NCBI RefSeq assembly: GCF_021728295.1
Contig: NZ_JAKJXE010000007.1
Location: 248,001-312,000, forward strand
From: Pseudomonas petrae
Lineage (GTDB): Bacteria > Pseudomonadota > Gammaproteobacteria > Pseudomonadales > Pseudomonadaceae
DNA length: 64,000 bases
Direction: 5' to 3'
The notes under the pieces were generated by a model. That model was not told where the DNA came from. It made no database searches and was given only the letters and a program-made list of their open reading frames with translations. Below, piece by piece: positions 10,109 through 19,676 of this stretch. Within the stretch, counting starts at the first letter, position 1; every line of letters starts with the position of its first letter. Position numbers and translations under genes: made by a program.

Positions 10109-11122
10109 ATGTCGGCGGTACGCATCGGCCCTTACACATTGCAAAACGGCTTGATTCTCGCCCCGATGGCGGGTGTCACCGACCAGCCCTTCCGACAACT
10201 CTGTCGCCAGCTCGGCGCAGGTCTGGTGGTCTCGGAAATGGTCACCAGCGACATGAGCCTCTGGAACAGCCGCAAGTCGCGGTTGCGCATGATTCACGAA
10301 GGCGATCCCGAGCCACGCTCGGTACAGATCGCTGGCGGGGACCCGCAGATGCTTGCGGACGCAGCACGCGCCAACGTCGAACTCGGCGCGCAGATCATCG
10401 ACATCAACATGGGCTGCCCGGCGAAAAAGGTCTGCAACAAGGCCGCCGGCTCCGCGCTGTTGAAAGATGAACAGTTAGTGACCGAAATCCTGCACGCGGT
10501 AGTCGCGGCAGTCGAGGTACCGGTCACGCTGAAGATTCGCACCGGTTGGGACCGGGCGAACAAGAACGGTCTGACCATCGCCAAAATCGCCGAGCAAGCC
10601 GGCATTCAGGCGTTGGCGGTGCACGGGCGAACCCGTGCCGATCTCTACACCGGTGAAGCCGAGTACGACACCATCGCCGCCATCAAGCAGGCGGTGTCCA
10701 TCCCGGTGTTTGCCAACGGCGACATCGATTCACCGGAAAAGGCCCGCTACGTCCTGGACGCTACCGGCGCCGACGGGCTATTGATTGGCCGGGCGGCCCA
10801 GGGGCGCCCATGGATTTTTCGCGAGATAGAACACTACCTGCAGACCGGGGAAAAACTTCCGGGCCTGCCCGTCGGTGAAGTGGAACGCATTCTGCTAGAG
10901 CATCTGGCTGCGCTTCACACGTTCTATGGTGACGTGATGGGCGTGCGAATCGCCCGCAAACACGTCGGCTGGTACCTCGCAACGTTGCCGGGCGCCAGGG
11001 AGTTTCGCGCCCTTTTCAACCGTTTGGACGATACAGAAGCACAGTGCGCCAACGTTCGGGAGTTCTTCTCCCAGCGCGATAAATCCCGCCCAGCAGGGAA
11101 CGAAGAAGAGGTGGCCGCATGA
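10109..11122 (+). CDS. dusB: tRNA dihydrouridine synthase B
   Basis: DusB is an FMN enzyme that reduces specific uridines in the tRNA D-loop with NADPH. The 337-residue TIM barrel has the family motifs [13 protein letters not shown] at the N-terminus, the catalytic-Cys motif [29 protein letters not shown], and the phosphate-binding FANGDI and [16 protein letters not shown]. The fis gene overlaps its last four bases, the conserved dusB-fis operon. The AT-rich 9900-10060 stretch upstream is the likely promoter region; dusB-fis promoters are classically growth-rate controlled, but I cannot assign the boxes here. Confidence 0.96.
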   Translation: MSAVRIGPYTLQNGLILAPMAGVTDQPFRQLCRQLGAGLVVSEMVTSDMSLWNSRKSRLRMIHEGDPEPRSVQIAGGDPQMLADAARANVELGAQIIDINMGCPAKKVCNKAAGSALLKDEQLVTEILHAVVAAVEVPVTLKIRTGWDRANKNGLTIAKIAEQAGIQALAVHGRTRADLYTGEAEYDTIAAIKQAVSIPVFANGDIDSPEKARYVLDATGADGLLIGRAAQGRPWIFREIEHYLQTGEKLPGLPVGEVERILLEHLAALHTFYGDVMGVRIARKHVGWYLATLPGAREFRALFNRLDDTEAQCANVREFFSQRDKSRPAGNEEEVAA

Positions 11123-11439
11123 CGATGATGACTGAGACTTTAGTGAGTGGAACAACACCCGTGAGCGACAACGTCAATTTGAAACAACACCTCAATACGC
11201 CGAGCGAAGAGGGTCAGACCCTGCGCGGAAGCGTCGAGAAGGCGTTGCACAACTACTTCGCTCATCTGGAAGGTGCGGCCGTCACTGATGTCTACAACCT
11301 GGTGCTCTCGGAAGTCGAGGCGCCGTTGCTCGAGTGCGTGATGAATTACGTCAAGGGCAATCAGACCAAGGCCTCCGAACTGCTGGGGCTGAATCGCGGC
11401 ACCCTGCGCAAGAAACTCAAGCAGTACGACCTGCTGTAA
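11119..11439 (+). CDS. fis: DNA-binding protein Fis
   Basis: Fis is a nucleoid-associated, DNA-bending regulator. The 106 residues end with the characteristic helix-turn-helix [25 protein letters not shown]. The middle contains the dimer helices ([33 protein letters not shown]). The ATG overlaps the dusB stop (ATGA), which implies translational coupling; later in-frame ATGs exist but leave a shorter N-terminus. A terminator follows at 11453. Confidence 0.96.
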   Translation: MTMMTETLVSGTTPVSDNVNLKQHLNTPSEEGQTLRGSVEKALHNYFAHLEGAAVTDVYNLVLSEVEAPLLECVMNYVKGNQTKASELLGLNRGTLRKKLKQYDLL

Positions 11440-11452
11440 GCATCCGAAAAAC

Positions 11453-11485
11453 AAGCGACCTCACTTCAATGCGGTCGTTTTTTTT
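11453..11485 (+). terminator. Rho-independent terminator after fis
   Basis: AAGCGACC pairs with GGTCGTTT (one G-U pair) around a 12-base loop and runs into eight T residues. It sits 14 bases after the fis stop and just before purH. Confidence 0.85.
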
Positions 11486-11517
11486 GCAAAATTCTTTTGC
11501 TTTTGATGGAAGTTGAG

Positions 11518-13125
11518 ATGACCGACCAGACGACCCGCCTGCCGATCCGCCGCGCCTTGATCAGCGTATCCGACAAGACCGGTATCCTTGAATTCGCGCG
11601 TGAACTCCAAGCCCTCGGTGTCGAGATCCTCTCCACTGGCGGTACGTTCAAGCTGCTCAAGGACAACGGCGTTGCAGCGGTAGAAGTCGCTGACTACACC
11701 GGCTTCGCTGAAATGATGGATGGCCGGGTCAAGACACTGCACCCCAAAATCCACGGCGGCATCCTGGGCCGTCGCGGCATCGACGACGCCATCATGAGCG
11801 AACACGGTATCAAGCCGATCGACTTGGTCGCCGTGAATCTCTATCCGTTCGAAGCGACGGTTTCCAAGCCGGGCTGCGACCTGCCGACGGCCATCGAAAA
11901 CATCGATATCGGCGGCCCGACCATGGTTCGCTCCGCCGCTAAAAACCACAAAGACGTCGCCATCGTCGTCAACGCCAGCGATTACACGAACGTGCTGGAA
12001 AGCCTCAAGGCCGGCGGCCTGACCTACGCGCAGCGCTTCGACCTGATGCTCAAGGCGTTCGAGCACACCGCCGCCTACGACGGCATGATCGCCAACTACC
12101 TGGGCAGCGTTGACCAGTCCGCTGAAACCCTGAGCACCGAAGGCCGCAGCGAATTCCCGCGCACCTTCAACAGCCAGTTCATCAAGGCGCAGGAAATGCG
12201 CTACGGAGAGAACCCGCACCAGAGCGCGGCGTTCTATGTGGAAGCCAGGCCTGCCGAAGTCGGCATCGCCACCGCGACTCAACTGCAAGGCAAAGAGCTT
12301 TCCTACAACAACGTCGCCGATACCGACGCGGCGCTTGAGTGCGTGAAGAGCTTCGTAAAGCCTGCCTGCGTGATCGTCAAACACGCCAACCCGTGTGGCG
12401 TTGCGGTGAGCCCGGATGCCGAAGGCGGCATTCGTCAGGCCTACGAGCTGGCCTATGCCACGGACAGCGAATCGGCGTTCGGCGGCATCATCGCCTTCAA
12501 CCGTGAGCTGGATGCCGAGACGGCCAAGGCCATCGTCGAGCGTCAGTTCGTCGAAGTGATCATCGCCCCGAGCGTCAGCGCCGAAGCTCAGGCCATCATT
12601 GCCAGTAAAGCCAACGTGCGTCTGTTGACCAGCGGCCAGTGGGACGCAGAACGCGCGCCGGCCTGGGATTACAAGCGGGTCAATGGTGGCTTGCTGGTGC
12701 AGAGCCGCGACATCGGCATGATCGGCGCAGACGACCTGAAGGTGGTCACCCAGCGCGCGCCGACCGAGCAGGAGATCCACGACCTGATCTTCGCCTGGAA
12801 AGTCGCCAAGTACGTGAAGTCCAACGCCATCGTCTACGCCAAGAATCGCCAGACCATCGGCGTCGGCGCAGGCCAGATGAGCCGCGTGAACTCCGCGCGC
12901 ATTGCTGCGATCAAGGCCGAACACGCCGGTTTGCAGGTGCAGGGCGCTGTCATGGCTTCCGATGCGTTTTTCCCGTTCCGCGACGGCATCGACAACGCCG
13001 CCAAGGTCGGCATCACGGCGGTGATCCAGCCAGGCGGCTCAATGCGTGATGCCGAAGTGATTGCGGCAGCGGACGAAGCGGGTATCGCGATGGTATTCAC
13101 CGGCATGCGCCATTTCCGTCACTGA
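11518..13125 (+). CDS. purH: Bifunctional AICAR transformylase / IMP cyclohydrolase
   Basis: PurH performs the last two steps of IMP synthesis. The 535 residues contain an N-terminal MGS-like cyclohydrolase domain ([53 protein letters not shown]) and a C-terminal transformylase domain ([12 protein letters not shown], the catalytic [10 protein letters not shown], and the C-terminal [17 protein letters not shown] and GMRHFRH). The start at 11518 ([16 protein letters not shown]) matches the family; the frame upstream is open. It is separated from purD by a REP pair. Confidence 0.97.
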   Translation: MTDQTTRLPIRRALISVSDKTGILEFARELQALGVEILSTGGTFKLLKDNGVAAVEVADYTGFAEMMDGRVKTLHPKIHGGILGRRGIDDAIMSEHGIKPIDLVAVNLYPFEATVSKPGCDLPTAIENIDIGGPTMVRSAAKNHKDVAIVVNASDYTNVLESLKAGGLTYAQRFDLMLKAFEHTAAYDGMIANYLGSVDQSAETLSTEGRSEFPRTFNSQFIKAQEMRYGENPHQSAAFYVEARPAEVGIATATQLQGKELSYNNVADTDAALECVKSFVKPACVIVKHANPCGVAVSPDAEGGIRQAYELAYATDSESAFGGIIAFNRELDAETAKAIVERQFVEVIIAPSVSAEAQAIIASKANVRLLTSGQWDAERAPAWDYKRVNGGLLVQSRDIGMIGADDLKVVTQRAPTEQEIHDLIFAWKVAKYVKSNAIVYAKNRQTIGVGAGQMSRVNSARIAAIKAEHAGLQVQGAVMASDAFFPFRDGIDNAAKVGITAVIQPGGSMRDAEVIAAADEAGIAMVFTGMRHFRH

Positions 13126-13157
13126 TACATCAGGACCGGTTCGCGCGATTGGCTTTT

Positions 13158-13249
13158 GTGGGACCGGCTTTAGCCGGGAAGGCTGCATGACTGACCCGAC
13201 AGATGTGTCGGATGTATTGCCCTCTTCCCGGCTGAAGCCGGTCCCACAG
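13158..13249. repeat. REP pair (REPIN) between purH and purD
   Basis: gtgggaccggctttagccgg and its inverse ccggctgaagccggtcccac flank about 50 bases. Same family as the elements at 751, 7281, 50971 and 58797. Confidence 0.92.
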
Positions 13250-13317
13250 TCTGCGTTCGACGCCCCACACTGTTTGCATCCGGATTTTTACGCGTTGTCG
13301 ATATAGAGGTTTTGGAA

Positions 13318-14613
13318 ATGAATATTTTGATCATTGGCAGCGGTGGCCGTGAACACGCTCTGGCCTGGAAGGTCGCGCAGGACGCTCGTGTCGAGAAAGT
13401 CTTCGTCGCCCCCGGCAATGCCGGCACTGCCATTGAAGCCAAGTGTGAAAACGTCGCGATCGACGTGCTGGCGCTGGAGCAATTGGCGGACTTCGCCGAG
13501 AAGAACGTCGCGCTGACCATCGTCGGTCCGGAAGTACCGCTGGTGGCCGGTGTCGTCGATCTGTTCCGCGCCCGTGGCCTGAAGTGCTTCGGCCCGATCA
13601 AGGCCGCCGCGCAGCTGGAAGGCTCCAAGGCATTCACCAAGGATTTCCTGGCGCGCCACAATATTCCCTCTGCCGACTACCAGAACTTCACCGAAATCGA
13701 ACCGGCGCTGGCGTACCTGCAAGAGAAAGGCGCACCGATCGTCATCAAGGCCGACGGCCTGGCAGCGGGCAAAGGCGTGATCGTCGCGATGACCCTCGCG
13801 GAAGCAGAAGACGCCGTACGTGACATGCTGGCCGGCAATGCCTTCGGCGACGCAGGTTCGCGCGTGGTGATCGAGGAATTCCTCGATGGCGAAGAAGCCA
13901 GCTTCATCGTCATGGTCGACGGCGAGAACGTGCTGCCCATGGCCACCAGCCAGGACCACAAACGCGTCGGCGACGGCGACAGCGGCCCGAACACAGGCGG
14001 CATGGGCGCATATTCCCCCGCCCCGGTGGTCACCGCCGAGGTTCACCAGCGCGTGATGGATCAGGTCATATGGCCGACCGTCAGGGGCATGGCCGCCGAG
14101 GGCAACATTTACACCGGTTTCCTCTATGCTGGTCTGATGATCGACAAGGCCGGCAACCCGAAAGTCATCGAGTTCAACTGCCGCTTTGGCGATCCGGAAA
14201 CCCAGCCGATCATGCTGCGTCTTCAGTCGAGCCTGGTGTCGCTGGTCGAGGCCGCTCTGGCGCAAACGCTGGATACAGTGGATGCTCAGTGGGACCCGCG
14301 TCCGAGTTTGGGGATCGTGCTGGCCGCCGGCGGTTATCCGGCCGACTACGCCAAGGGCGACGAGATTCACGGGCTGGACGCTGCGGCCGCGTTGCCGGGC
14401 AAAGTGTTCCACGCTGGCACCGCGTTGCAGGATGGCCGCATCGTGACATCCGGTGGTCGCGTGCTGTGCGCGACGGCCCTGGGCGACACCGTAGGCGCTG
14501 CGCAAAAACAAGCGTACGAACTGGCTGCAAAGATTGACTGGAACGGTTGTTTCTACCGCAAGGACATTGGCTATCGCGCCATTGCCCGGGAACGCGGCGA
14601 AGATCTGGCGTGA
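13318..14613 (+). CDS. purD: Phosphoribosylamine-glycine ligase (GAR synthetase)
   Basis: PurD joins phosphoribosylamine and glycine with ATP in the second step of purine synthesis. The 431 residues start MNILIIGSGGREHALAWK (N-domain), have the ATP-grasp motif KADGLAAGKGVIVA, the strongly conserved SQDHKRVGDGDSGPNTGGMG, and the metal-binding EFNCRFGDPETQ. The start at 13318 is preferred to ATG 13312 because the family starts at MNILI/MKVLI, and gagg lies upstream. It precedes retS by 93 bases containing a long hairpin. Confidence 0.97.
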   Translation: MNILIIGSGGREHALAWKVAQDARVEKVFVAPGNAGTAIEAKCENVAIDVLALEQLADFAEKNVALTIVGPEVPLVAGVVDLFRARGLKCFGPIKAAAQLEGSKAFTKDFLARHNIPSADYQNFTEIEPALAYLQEKGAPIVIKADGLAAGKGVIVAMTLAEAEDAVRDMLAGNAFGDAGSRVVIEEFLDGEEASFIVMVDGENVLPMATSQDHKRVGDGDSGPNTGGMGAYSPAPVVTAEVHQRVMDQVIWPTVRGMAAEGNIYTGFLYAGLMIDKAGNPKVIEFNCRFGDPETQPIMLRLQSSLVSLVEAALAQTLDTVDAQWDPRPSLGIVLAAGGYPADYAKGDEIHGLDAAAALPGKVFHAGTALQDGRIVTSGGRVLCATALGDTVGAAQKQAYELAAKIDWNGCFYRKDIGYRAIARERGEDLA

Positions 14614-14621
14614 GCCTCGGC

Positions 14622-14655
14622 CCGATCAGCGATTCTTCGTTGAGTCGCTGATCGG
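14622..14655. other. Perfect 11-base inverted repeat between purD and retS
   Basis: CCGATCAGCGA pairs exactly with TCGCTGATCGG around a 12-base loop, 8 bases past the purD stop. There is no T-run after it, so it is either a weak terminator or mRNA 3'-end stabiliser for purD, or a structure in the 5' leader of retS. Confidence 0.7.
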
Positions 14656-14706
14656 TCATCCGGTGCCCCAGAGTTAAACAGGCTTCATTCACGAAGGGAT
14701 TTCGCC

Positions 14707-17502
14707 GTGCGCTGGCTCAGGATTGCCACTCGTTTGACCGTCACAATGCTGACCCTGCTCTGTATATCCTCGGCCGCCGCCGAGGTCAGTGCAGGCTGGT
14801 CAACCCTTGTCGACGATCAGGCGAGCCTGAACCTCAGCGACATTCGCTCCCCCCACTACGAATCCCAATTCAGCCCGGTGGAGCTCGACAAGGTGCGCGC
14901 GACCAGCCGCGACGCTGCACTGTGGCTGCACTACCGCCTGCCCCCGACCACCCATGAACAACTCGTGCGGATCTTCGCGCCCGACCTGGCAACGGTCGAC
15001 ATGTACGTGCTCGACGGCGACAGCCTGATCGATCATTCGCGCTCCGGTAACCGGGTGCCGCGCGAAGCGCAACCCCTGCCGTCACTGGACTTCCTGCTGC
15101 CGGTGCCCCACAGCGACAAGCCGCTCGACTTGTATTTGCGCCTCAAGTCCGAGCAGGAACTGCGCCCGAACATCACGCTGGAGTCCGCAGTCACCAGCGC
15201 CGCCGACGAGCGCCGACCGCTGCTGCTCGGCCTGTTCTTCGGCTCGCTGGCCATGCTGATCGTGCAAAACATAACGCGCTTCGCCCAGTCCCGCTCGGTC
15301 AGCAGCTTGTGGCTGGCAGCCTGCGAGGGGTTTCTGGGGCTGAGCGCCCTGTTGCTGCTCAACCTTCAGGCGCCGTGGCTGCCGCGCTGGCATCTGGCGC
15401 AGACGCCGAGCGCTCACCTCGCTCTGCTCCTCGCCGCCGCGACGGGGCTGATGTACACGTACTGTTTCTTCATTCAGCGCGGGGTCGAGATGCTCAATCG
15501 GCTGCTGATGGGCGTGCTGCTGGTGGTCGGCTTTGGCGCGCTGCTGGTGCTGTTCGTTGAAACGCTGCCGCTGAACATCATGACGTTCCTGCTGGTGGCA
15601 CTGACCACGGTCAGTATCACGCTGGTGTCGATCTACCACTTGCAGAAGGGTTACTCCCCTGCCCGGCCGTTCGTGATCGCCATGATCGCGTTCAATCTCG
15701 GCAATCTCGTGGTGCTGCCGGCCATGCTCTGGCTAACGAGCATTCCCGCGCAGACGCTGATCATCGGGGTGCTGGCGGTGTTTTGCCTGTGCGGCCTGCT
15801 GATGAGCATCGCCCTCAGCGAGCGTCATCGCAGCATCACCGAAGACAACTTCAGCATCAGCCGTGAACTGGCGGCGAGCACGGCAGAGATCAACGCCAAG
15901 GCCGAGTTTCTGGCGAAGATCAGTCACGAGATCCGCACGCCCATGAACGGCGTTCTGGGGATGACCGAGCTGCTGCTGGGCACGCCGTTGTCGGTCAAAC
16001 AGCGCGATTACGTGCAGACCATTCACAGCGCCGGCAACGAACTGCTCACTCTGATCAACGAAATCCTCGACATCACCAAGCTGGAGTCCGGGCAGATCGA
16101 GCTGGACGACGTGCAGTTCGATCTCAACGCGATGATCGAGGACTGCCTGAGCATCTTCCGCGCCAAGGCCGAGCAGCAAAGTGTCGAGCTGATCAGTTTC
16201 ATTCAGCCCCAGGTGCCGCGAGTCATCAGCGGTGACCCGACGCGCCTGCGGCAGACGCTGCTCAGCCTGCTGGAGAACGCCTTAAAGAAGACCGACGAGG
16301 GCGAGATCCTGTTGGTCGTCGCCCTCGACTCCCGCGGTGGCAAGCCACGACTGCGCATCGCCGTGCAGGACAGTGGCACGCCGCTGACGCCCAAGGAACG
16401 CGACGCGCTGCTGCACGCCGAACTGCACAGCAAGAATTTCCTGGCTGCCAGCAAGGTCGGTGGCCACCTGGGGCTGGTCATCGCCCGGCAGTTGATCCTG
16501 TTGATGAACGGCGAGTTCGGTATCCAGAGCGGCACCAATCAGGGCAGCACGCTGTGGCTGAGTCTGCCACTTGATGCAGAACGACTGGAGCAGCCCCCCG
16601 CCGATCTGGACAGCCCGCTCAAAGGCGCGCGGGTTCTGGTGGTCGACGACAACGACACCTGCCGCAAGGTGCTGGTCCAGCAGTGCAGCGCGTGGGGGCT
16701 GAATGTCAGCGCCGTGCCCTCGGGCAAAGAGGCGCTGGCGCTGCTGCGTACAAAAGCTCACCTGCGCGACTACTTCGATATCGTCTTGCTCGACCAGAAC
16801 ATGCCCGGCATGACCGGCATGCAACTGGCCGCCAAGATAAAGGAAGACCCGAGCCTGAACCATGACATTCTGTTGATCATGCTCACGGGCATCAGCAACG
16901 CGCCGAGCAAGGTCATCGCGCGCAATGCCGGGGTCAAACGCATCCTCGCCAAACCGGTCGCCGGTTACACGCTGAAGACAACGCTGGCGGACGAGCTCAA
17001 TCAGCGCAACAAAGGCAATGCGCCCTTCTCTGCGGTGCCCGGGCTGATCAGCGACCTCGACGTGCCCAGCGACTTCCGCATTCTGGTCGCCGAAGACAAC
17101 AGCATTTCCACCAAGGTCATTCGCGGCATGCTCGGCAAGCTCAACCTGCAGCCGGACACCGCCAGCAATGGCGAAGAGGCGCTGCTGGCGATGAAGACCC
17201 AGCGCTATGACCTGGTGCTGATGGACTGCGAAATGCCGATCCTCGACGGGTTCTCGGCCACACAGCAGTTCCGCGCCTGGGAAACCGGCAACCAGCGCAT
17301 TCGCACCCCTGTGGTGGCGTTGACCGCGCACATTCTGGCGGAGCACAAGGATCGCGCGCGCCAGTCCGGCATGGACGGCCACATGTCCAAGCCGGTGGAG
17401 CTATCGCAGTTACGCGAGCTGGTCGAATACTGGGTGGAGCAACGTGCCCGGGATGACGCGACCCGCGCCACCCGCGGCGAAGACCGTTATGAGCAAAACT
17501 GA
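14707..17502 (+). CDS. retS: Hybrid sensor histidine kinase RetS
   Basis: In P. aeruginosa, RetS controls the acute/chronic switch by binding and inhibiting the GacS kinase. The 931 residues begin with a signal peptide (GTG start; LTVTMLTLLCISSAAA), then a periplasmic 7TMR-DISMED2 sensor domain (about 30-165), seven transmembrane segments (about 175-370), a HisKA domain with FLAKISHEIRTPMNG, a degenerate HATPase (LLENALKK and weak G boxes, GGHLGLVIARQ), and two receivers (ARVLVVDDND..LLDQNMPG and RILVAEDNSI..LMDCEMPI). Both receivers keep their phospho-acceptor Asp. Order and length match RetS (PA4856). The GTG start follows aagggattt. gcbA lies 12 kb upstream, so two biofilm regulators sit close together. 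Confidence 0.95.
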   Translation: MRWLRIATRLTVTMLTLLCISSAAAEVSAGWSTLVDDQASLNLSDIRSPHYESQFSPVELDKVRATSRDAALWLHYRLPPTTHEQLVRIFAPDLATVDMYVLDGDSLIDHSRSGNRVPREAQPLPSLDFLLPVPHSDKPLDLYLRLKSEQELRPNITLESAVTSAADERRPLLLGLFFGSLAMLIVQNITRFAQSRSVSSLWLAACEGFLGLSALLLLNLQAPWLPRWHLAQTPSAHLALLLAAATGLMYTYCFFIQRGVEMLNRLLMGVLLVVGFGALLVLFVETLPLNIMTFLLVALTTVSITLVSIYHLQKGYSPARPFVIAMIAFNLGNLVVLPAMLWLTSIPAQTLIIGVLAVFCLCGLLMSIALSERHRSITEDNFSISRELAASTAEINAKAEFLAKISHEIRTPMNGVLGMTELLLGTPLSVKQRDYVQTIHSAGNELLTLINEILDITKLESGQIELDDVQFDLNAMIEDCLSIFRAKAEQQSVELISFIQPQVPRVISGDPTRLRQTLLSLLENALKKTDEGEILLVVALDSRGGKPRLRIAVQDSGTPLTPKERDALLHAELHSKNFLAASKVGGHLGLVIARQLILLMNGEFGIQSGTNQGSTLWLSLPLDAERLEQPPADLDSPLKGARVLVVDDNDTCRKVLVQQCSAWGLNVSAVPSGKEALALLRTKAHLRDYFDIVLLDQNMPGMTGMQLAAKIKEDPSLNHDILLIMLTGISNAPSKVIARNAGVKRILAKPVAGYTLKTTLADELNQRNKGNAPFSAVPGLISDLDVPSDFRILVAEDNSISTKVIRGMLGKLNLQPDTASNGEEALLAMKTQRYDLVLMDCEMPILDGFSATQQFRAWETGNQRIRTPVVALTAHILAEHKDRARQSGMDGHMSKPVELSQLRELVEYWVEQRARDDATRATRGEDRYEQN

Positions 17503-17569
17503 CCGCCAGGTGGGCGTGACGGGCTGATAGACTTGGCGCTGTCCCAGTCTGCTGCCATGAGCTCAAACC

Positions 17570-18166
17570 ATGCTTCACGTGCTGTTCAGCGTTTACCTGA
17601 AGATGCTGGTGCTCTATAGCCCGTTCTTCGTCCTGTCCTGTTTCATTTCCCTGAGCCGCGGTTATTCGCGCAAGGAACGTCGGCACCTGGCCTGGAAGAT
17701 AGCCTTGGCGACCCTGGTTTCCAGCGTCTTGCTGTACCTGTTCGGGCGGGTGATTTTCGGGGTCTTCGGCATCACCGCCGACGCCTTCAGAATCGGCGCC
17801 GGCAGTGTGCTGTTCATCTCCGCCCTGGCCATGGCCCAGGGCAAGTCCGGCGTGCAGACCGACAATGTGCAACAGGACATCGCCATCGTGCCGCTGACCA
17901 TTCCCATCACAGTCGGCCCCGGCACCATTGGTGCACTGCTGGTGATGGGCATCAGCCAGCCCCATTGGGATGACAAACTCACGGCCATCGTGAGCATCGC
18001 GCTGGCCAGCCTGACGGTGGGCGTAATCCTCTACCTGTCCAACAGCATCGAGCGAATTTTAGGGGATCAGGGGCTACAGATTGTCAGCCGCCTGATGGGG
18101 CTGTTCGTTTGTGCCCTCGCCGCCCAGATCATTTTCACCGGCATCAAAGGTTATTTGATCCCCTGA
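17570..18166 (+). CDS. MarC family (UPF0056) inner-membrane protein
   Basis: The 198 residues form about six hydrophobic helices, with the MarC-family features FFVLSCFISLSRGYS near the N-terminus and IVPLTIPITVGPGTIGALLVMG in the middle. MarC-family proteins are integral membrane proteins of unsettled function, once linked to multiple antibiotic resistance. It follows retS by 67 bases in the same direction, the order also seen in P. aeruginosa (PA4856-PA4857). It ends 34 bases before the convergent paralog cluster, so it marks the left edge of the accessory region. Confidence 0.88.
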   Translation: MLHVLFSVYLKMLVLYSPFFVLSCFISLSRGYSRKERRHLAWKIALATLVSSVLLYLFGRVIFGVFGITADAFRIGAGSVLFISALAMAQGKSGVQTDNVQQDIAIVPLTIPITVGPGTIGALLVMGISQPHWDDKLTAIVSIALASLTVGVILYLSNSIERILGDQGLQIVSRLMGLFVCALAAQIIFTGIKGYLIP

Positions 18167-18199
18167 CGCTGGTACGATCGGGCCCGCAGTGGGTCACCA

Positions 18200-18868
18200 T
18201 CAGGTCGATGGCATTGCAGGCTTGACTGACATCAACGAATCGAAATAGAGACGTGAGTACCGTTCCAGCGTGCTCTGGACCTTCTCGCGATAAGGCTCGA
18301 ACGCTTTTTTATCGTAGAGATAAGAGCCGCCATTAACATGGATTTCCATCGTGAGCCGAGGTGCAGTCAACCAGGCTTTGGTGGCAGTCTCGACGAGCAT
18401 GTTCAGACCACAGACCATGACCTCGATTTGGCCGTTCGACGCTTTTCTGCACGGCACCACCTGAAAAGCTTCAGCCCTGCCCGTACTGAACCAGTCTTCG
18501 AAGAAGGATTGGACCTGGCTACTCCGCAGCATGGCTTCCAGTGCCGAGCGACCCTGCACCCCCAAGTGAGGACTCCCCGTCGACTGGATGCTGCTTCTTA
18601 CGACCTCGGGCAACTCTCGCCGGTGCTGAATGCGGATGACATTGCTCTCAAGCACACCGCCCAACTTGAAACCACTGTTGAACAGCCCGGCCTGGTAGCG
18701 CTCTATCCATCTCTTCCACGCATGCTGGCGATCAAATTTCCGGTCAGCACGCATCTCTGTGTAATTCAGGCAATCGAGAATGTCGTTCTTTTCCTGATCT
18801 GACACACCCGACGAAAAGGTCACCAGGTTCTGGCCGGTCAAGAGTGTATCCACGCGGGCCTCAGCCAT
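18200..18868 (-). CDS. Unknown protein, third of three tandem paralogs
   Basis: I do not recognise a named family. The 222 residues (from the ATG at 18868) show no signal peptide and no clear transmembrane helix. The N-terminal part has FSSGVSDQEKNDILDCLNYTEMRADRKF followed by WKRWIERYQAGLFNSGFKLGG (split here: conserved Lys/Arg-x-x-IL-x-x-L, then AD-x-K, then W-x-x-Y). The C-terminal part has FQVVPC and a closing FEPYREKVQSTLERYSRLYF. Both halves align with the two upstream genes. The start at 18868 gives an 8-base overlap with the previous stop, typical of coupling; an ATG at 18901 would overlap 41 bases. GC content looks lower than in the backbone. Confidence 0.7.
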   Translation of the reverse strand: MAEARVDTLLTGQNLVTFSSGVSDQEKNDILDCLNYTEMRADRKFDRQHAWKRWIERYQAGLFNSGFKLGGVLESNVIRIQHRRELPEVVRSSIQSTGSPHLGVQGRSALEAMLRSSQVQSFFEDWFSTGRAEAFQVVPCRKASNGQIEVMVCGLNMLVETATKAWLTAPRLTMEIHVNGGSYLYDKKAFEPYREKVQSTLERYSRLYFDSLMSVKPAMPST

Positions 18869-19619
18869 TTGACTCAACCTTCGGCGCGTCAGGCTCGGCA
18901 TGGCAAATGGGCAGGATCAGGCCATCACGCCTCGTTTCCAGAAATGCCTCTACTTTGTCCCGTACCTGTTTGAATGCGACGAGGTCCAGGTGCCGTTTTA
19001 CGAAGCGAATGTCGATGGAGCCGATAACCTCGCTGCGGGTGAACGATTGTTCGAACAGATCATTATTTATTTCAGCTGTAGTCTTGAACGCTATAACGCA
19101 ACTGGAGAGGACTTCCCCTGCCGCCGCATAGCTCAGCATCAGGTTCACGACAGTCGTTTGAGGCATTGGTAGCCGCCCGGAATCGATGGCCGGCGGCTCA
19201 TTCGTATGCTCGTCAGTACACGTTTGCAATGCGCGTGTTTTAAACAAAATCTGCGGAGCGGCGTCAGGTTCAATGGATGCCATACGCTTGAGCATTTGCC
19301 TGACGTCATCGGCAGCCAATTCCGGCAAGCGACGGCACAGTTCCTGATCCAGCACATGGCCAATATTGATGCGCTCGTTAACACCTAGCGCGATTGTGTG
19401 GGTACGCAAATCTGACAGCATCCATTTAAGGTTGCGCAGAGCATTATCATGCTCCTCAGACCAGCGAGCAGGCGAATCCAGCCTTGCGCATTTACCATCG
19501 GCATATATCTGCGAAAACAGTAGCGAGTCGAGGATGTCTTGTCGCACTGTTGCCTTAATAGCTTTCGAACTGCAAACCAGGTGACCTAAAACGACTGCGT
19601 TTGTTATTGAACATTCCAT
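18861..19619 (-). CDS. Unknown protein, second of three tandem paralogs
   Basis: The 252 residues are related to both neighbours: RQDILDSLLFSQIYADGKC matches the DILDCLNYTEMRADRKF block of the downstream gene almost position by position. The central and C-terminal parts are more diverged (PMPQTTVVNLMLSYAAAGEV, FKQVRDKVEAFLETRRD). No signal peptide or convincing membrane helix is seen, and the FxVVPC motif of the other two is lost. The start is uncertain: ATG 19619, or an upstream TTG at 19640; neither has a good ribosome-binding site. The gene follows a hairpin after the first paralog and overlaps the third by 8 bases. Confidence 0.65.
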   Translation of the reverse strand: MECSITNAVVLGHLVCSSKAIKATVRQDILDSLLFSQIYADGKCARLDSPARWSEEHDNALRNLKWMLSDLRTHTIALGVNERINIGHVLDQELCRRLPELAADDVRQMLKRMASIEPDAAPQILFKTRALQTCTDEHTNEPPAIDSGRLPMPQTTVVNLMLSYAAAGEVLSSCVIAFKTTAEINNDLFEQSFTRSEVIGSIDIRFVKRHLDLVAFKQVRDKVEAFLETRRDGLILPICHAEPDAPKVESNG

Positions 19620-19647
19620 TGTTCTAGCCCATTGAGTCAATAGAGAA

Positions 19648-19676
19648 AGGGGCCGCCCAGCAGCCCCCCTGAATAT
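19648..19676 (-). terminator. Hairpin between first and second paralogs, possible attenuator
   Basis: On the minus strand GGGGGGCTG and CGGCCCC (about 19649-19669) can form a GC-rich stem followed by TTTCTCTATT. It lies between the stop of the 19677-20456 gene and the next start. It would let the first gene be made in excess of the other two. The T-run is broken, so termination is probably partial. Confidence 0.45.

Noticed and set aside
11461..12924. Minus-strand ORF of 487 codons over purH
   Set aside because: Shadow of purH; the plus-strand protein is fully conserved.
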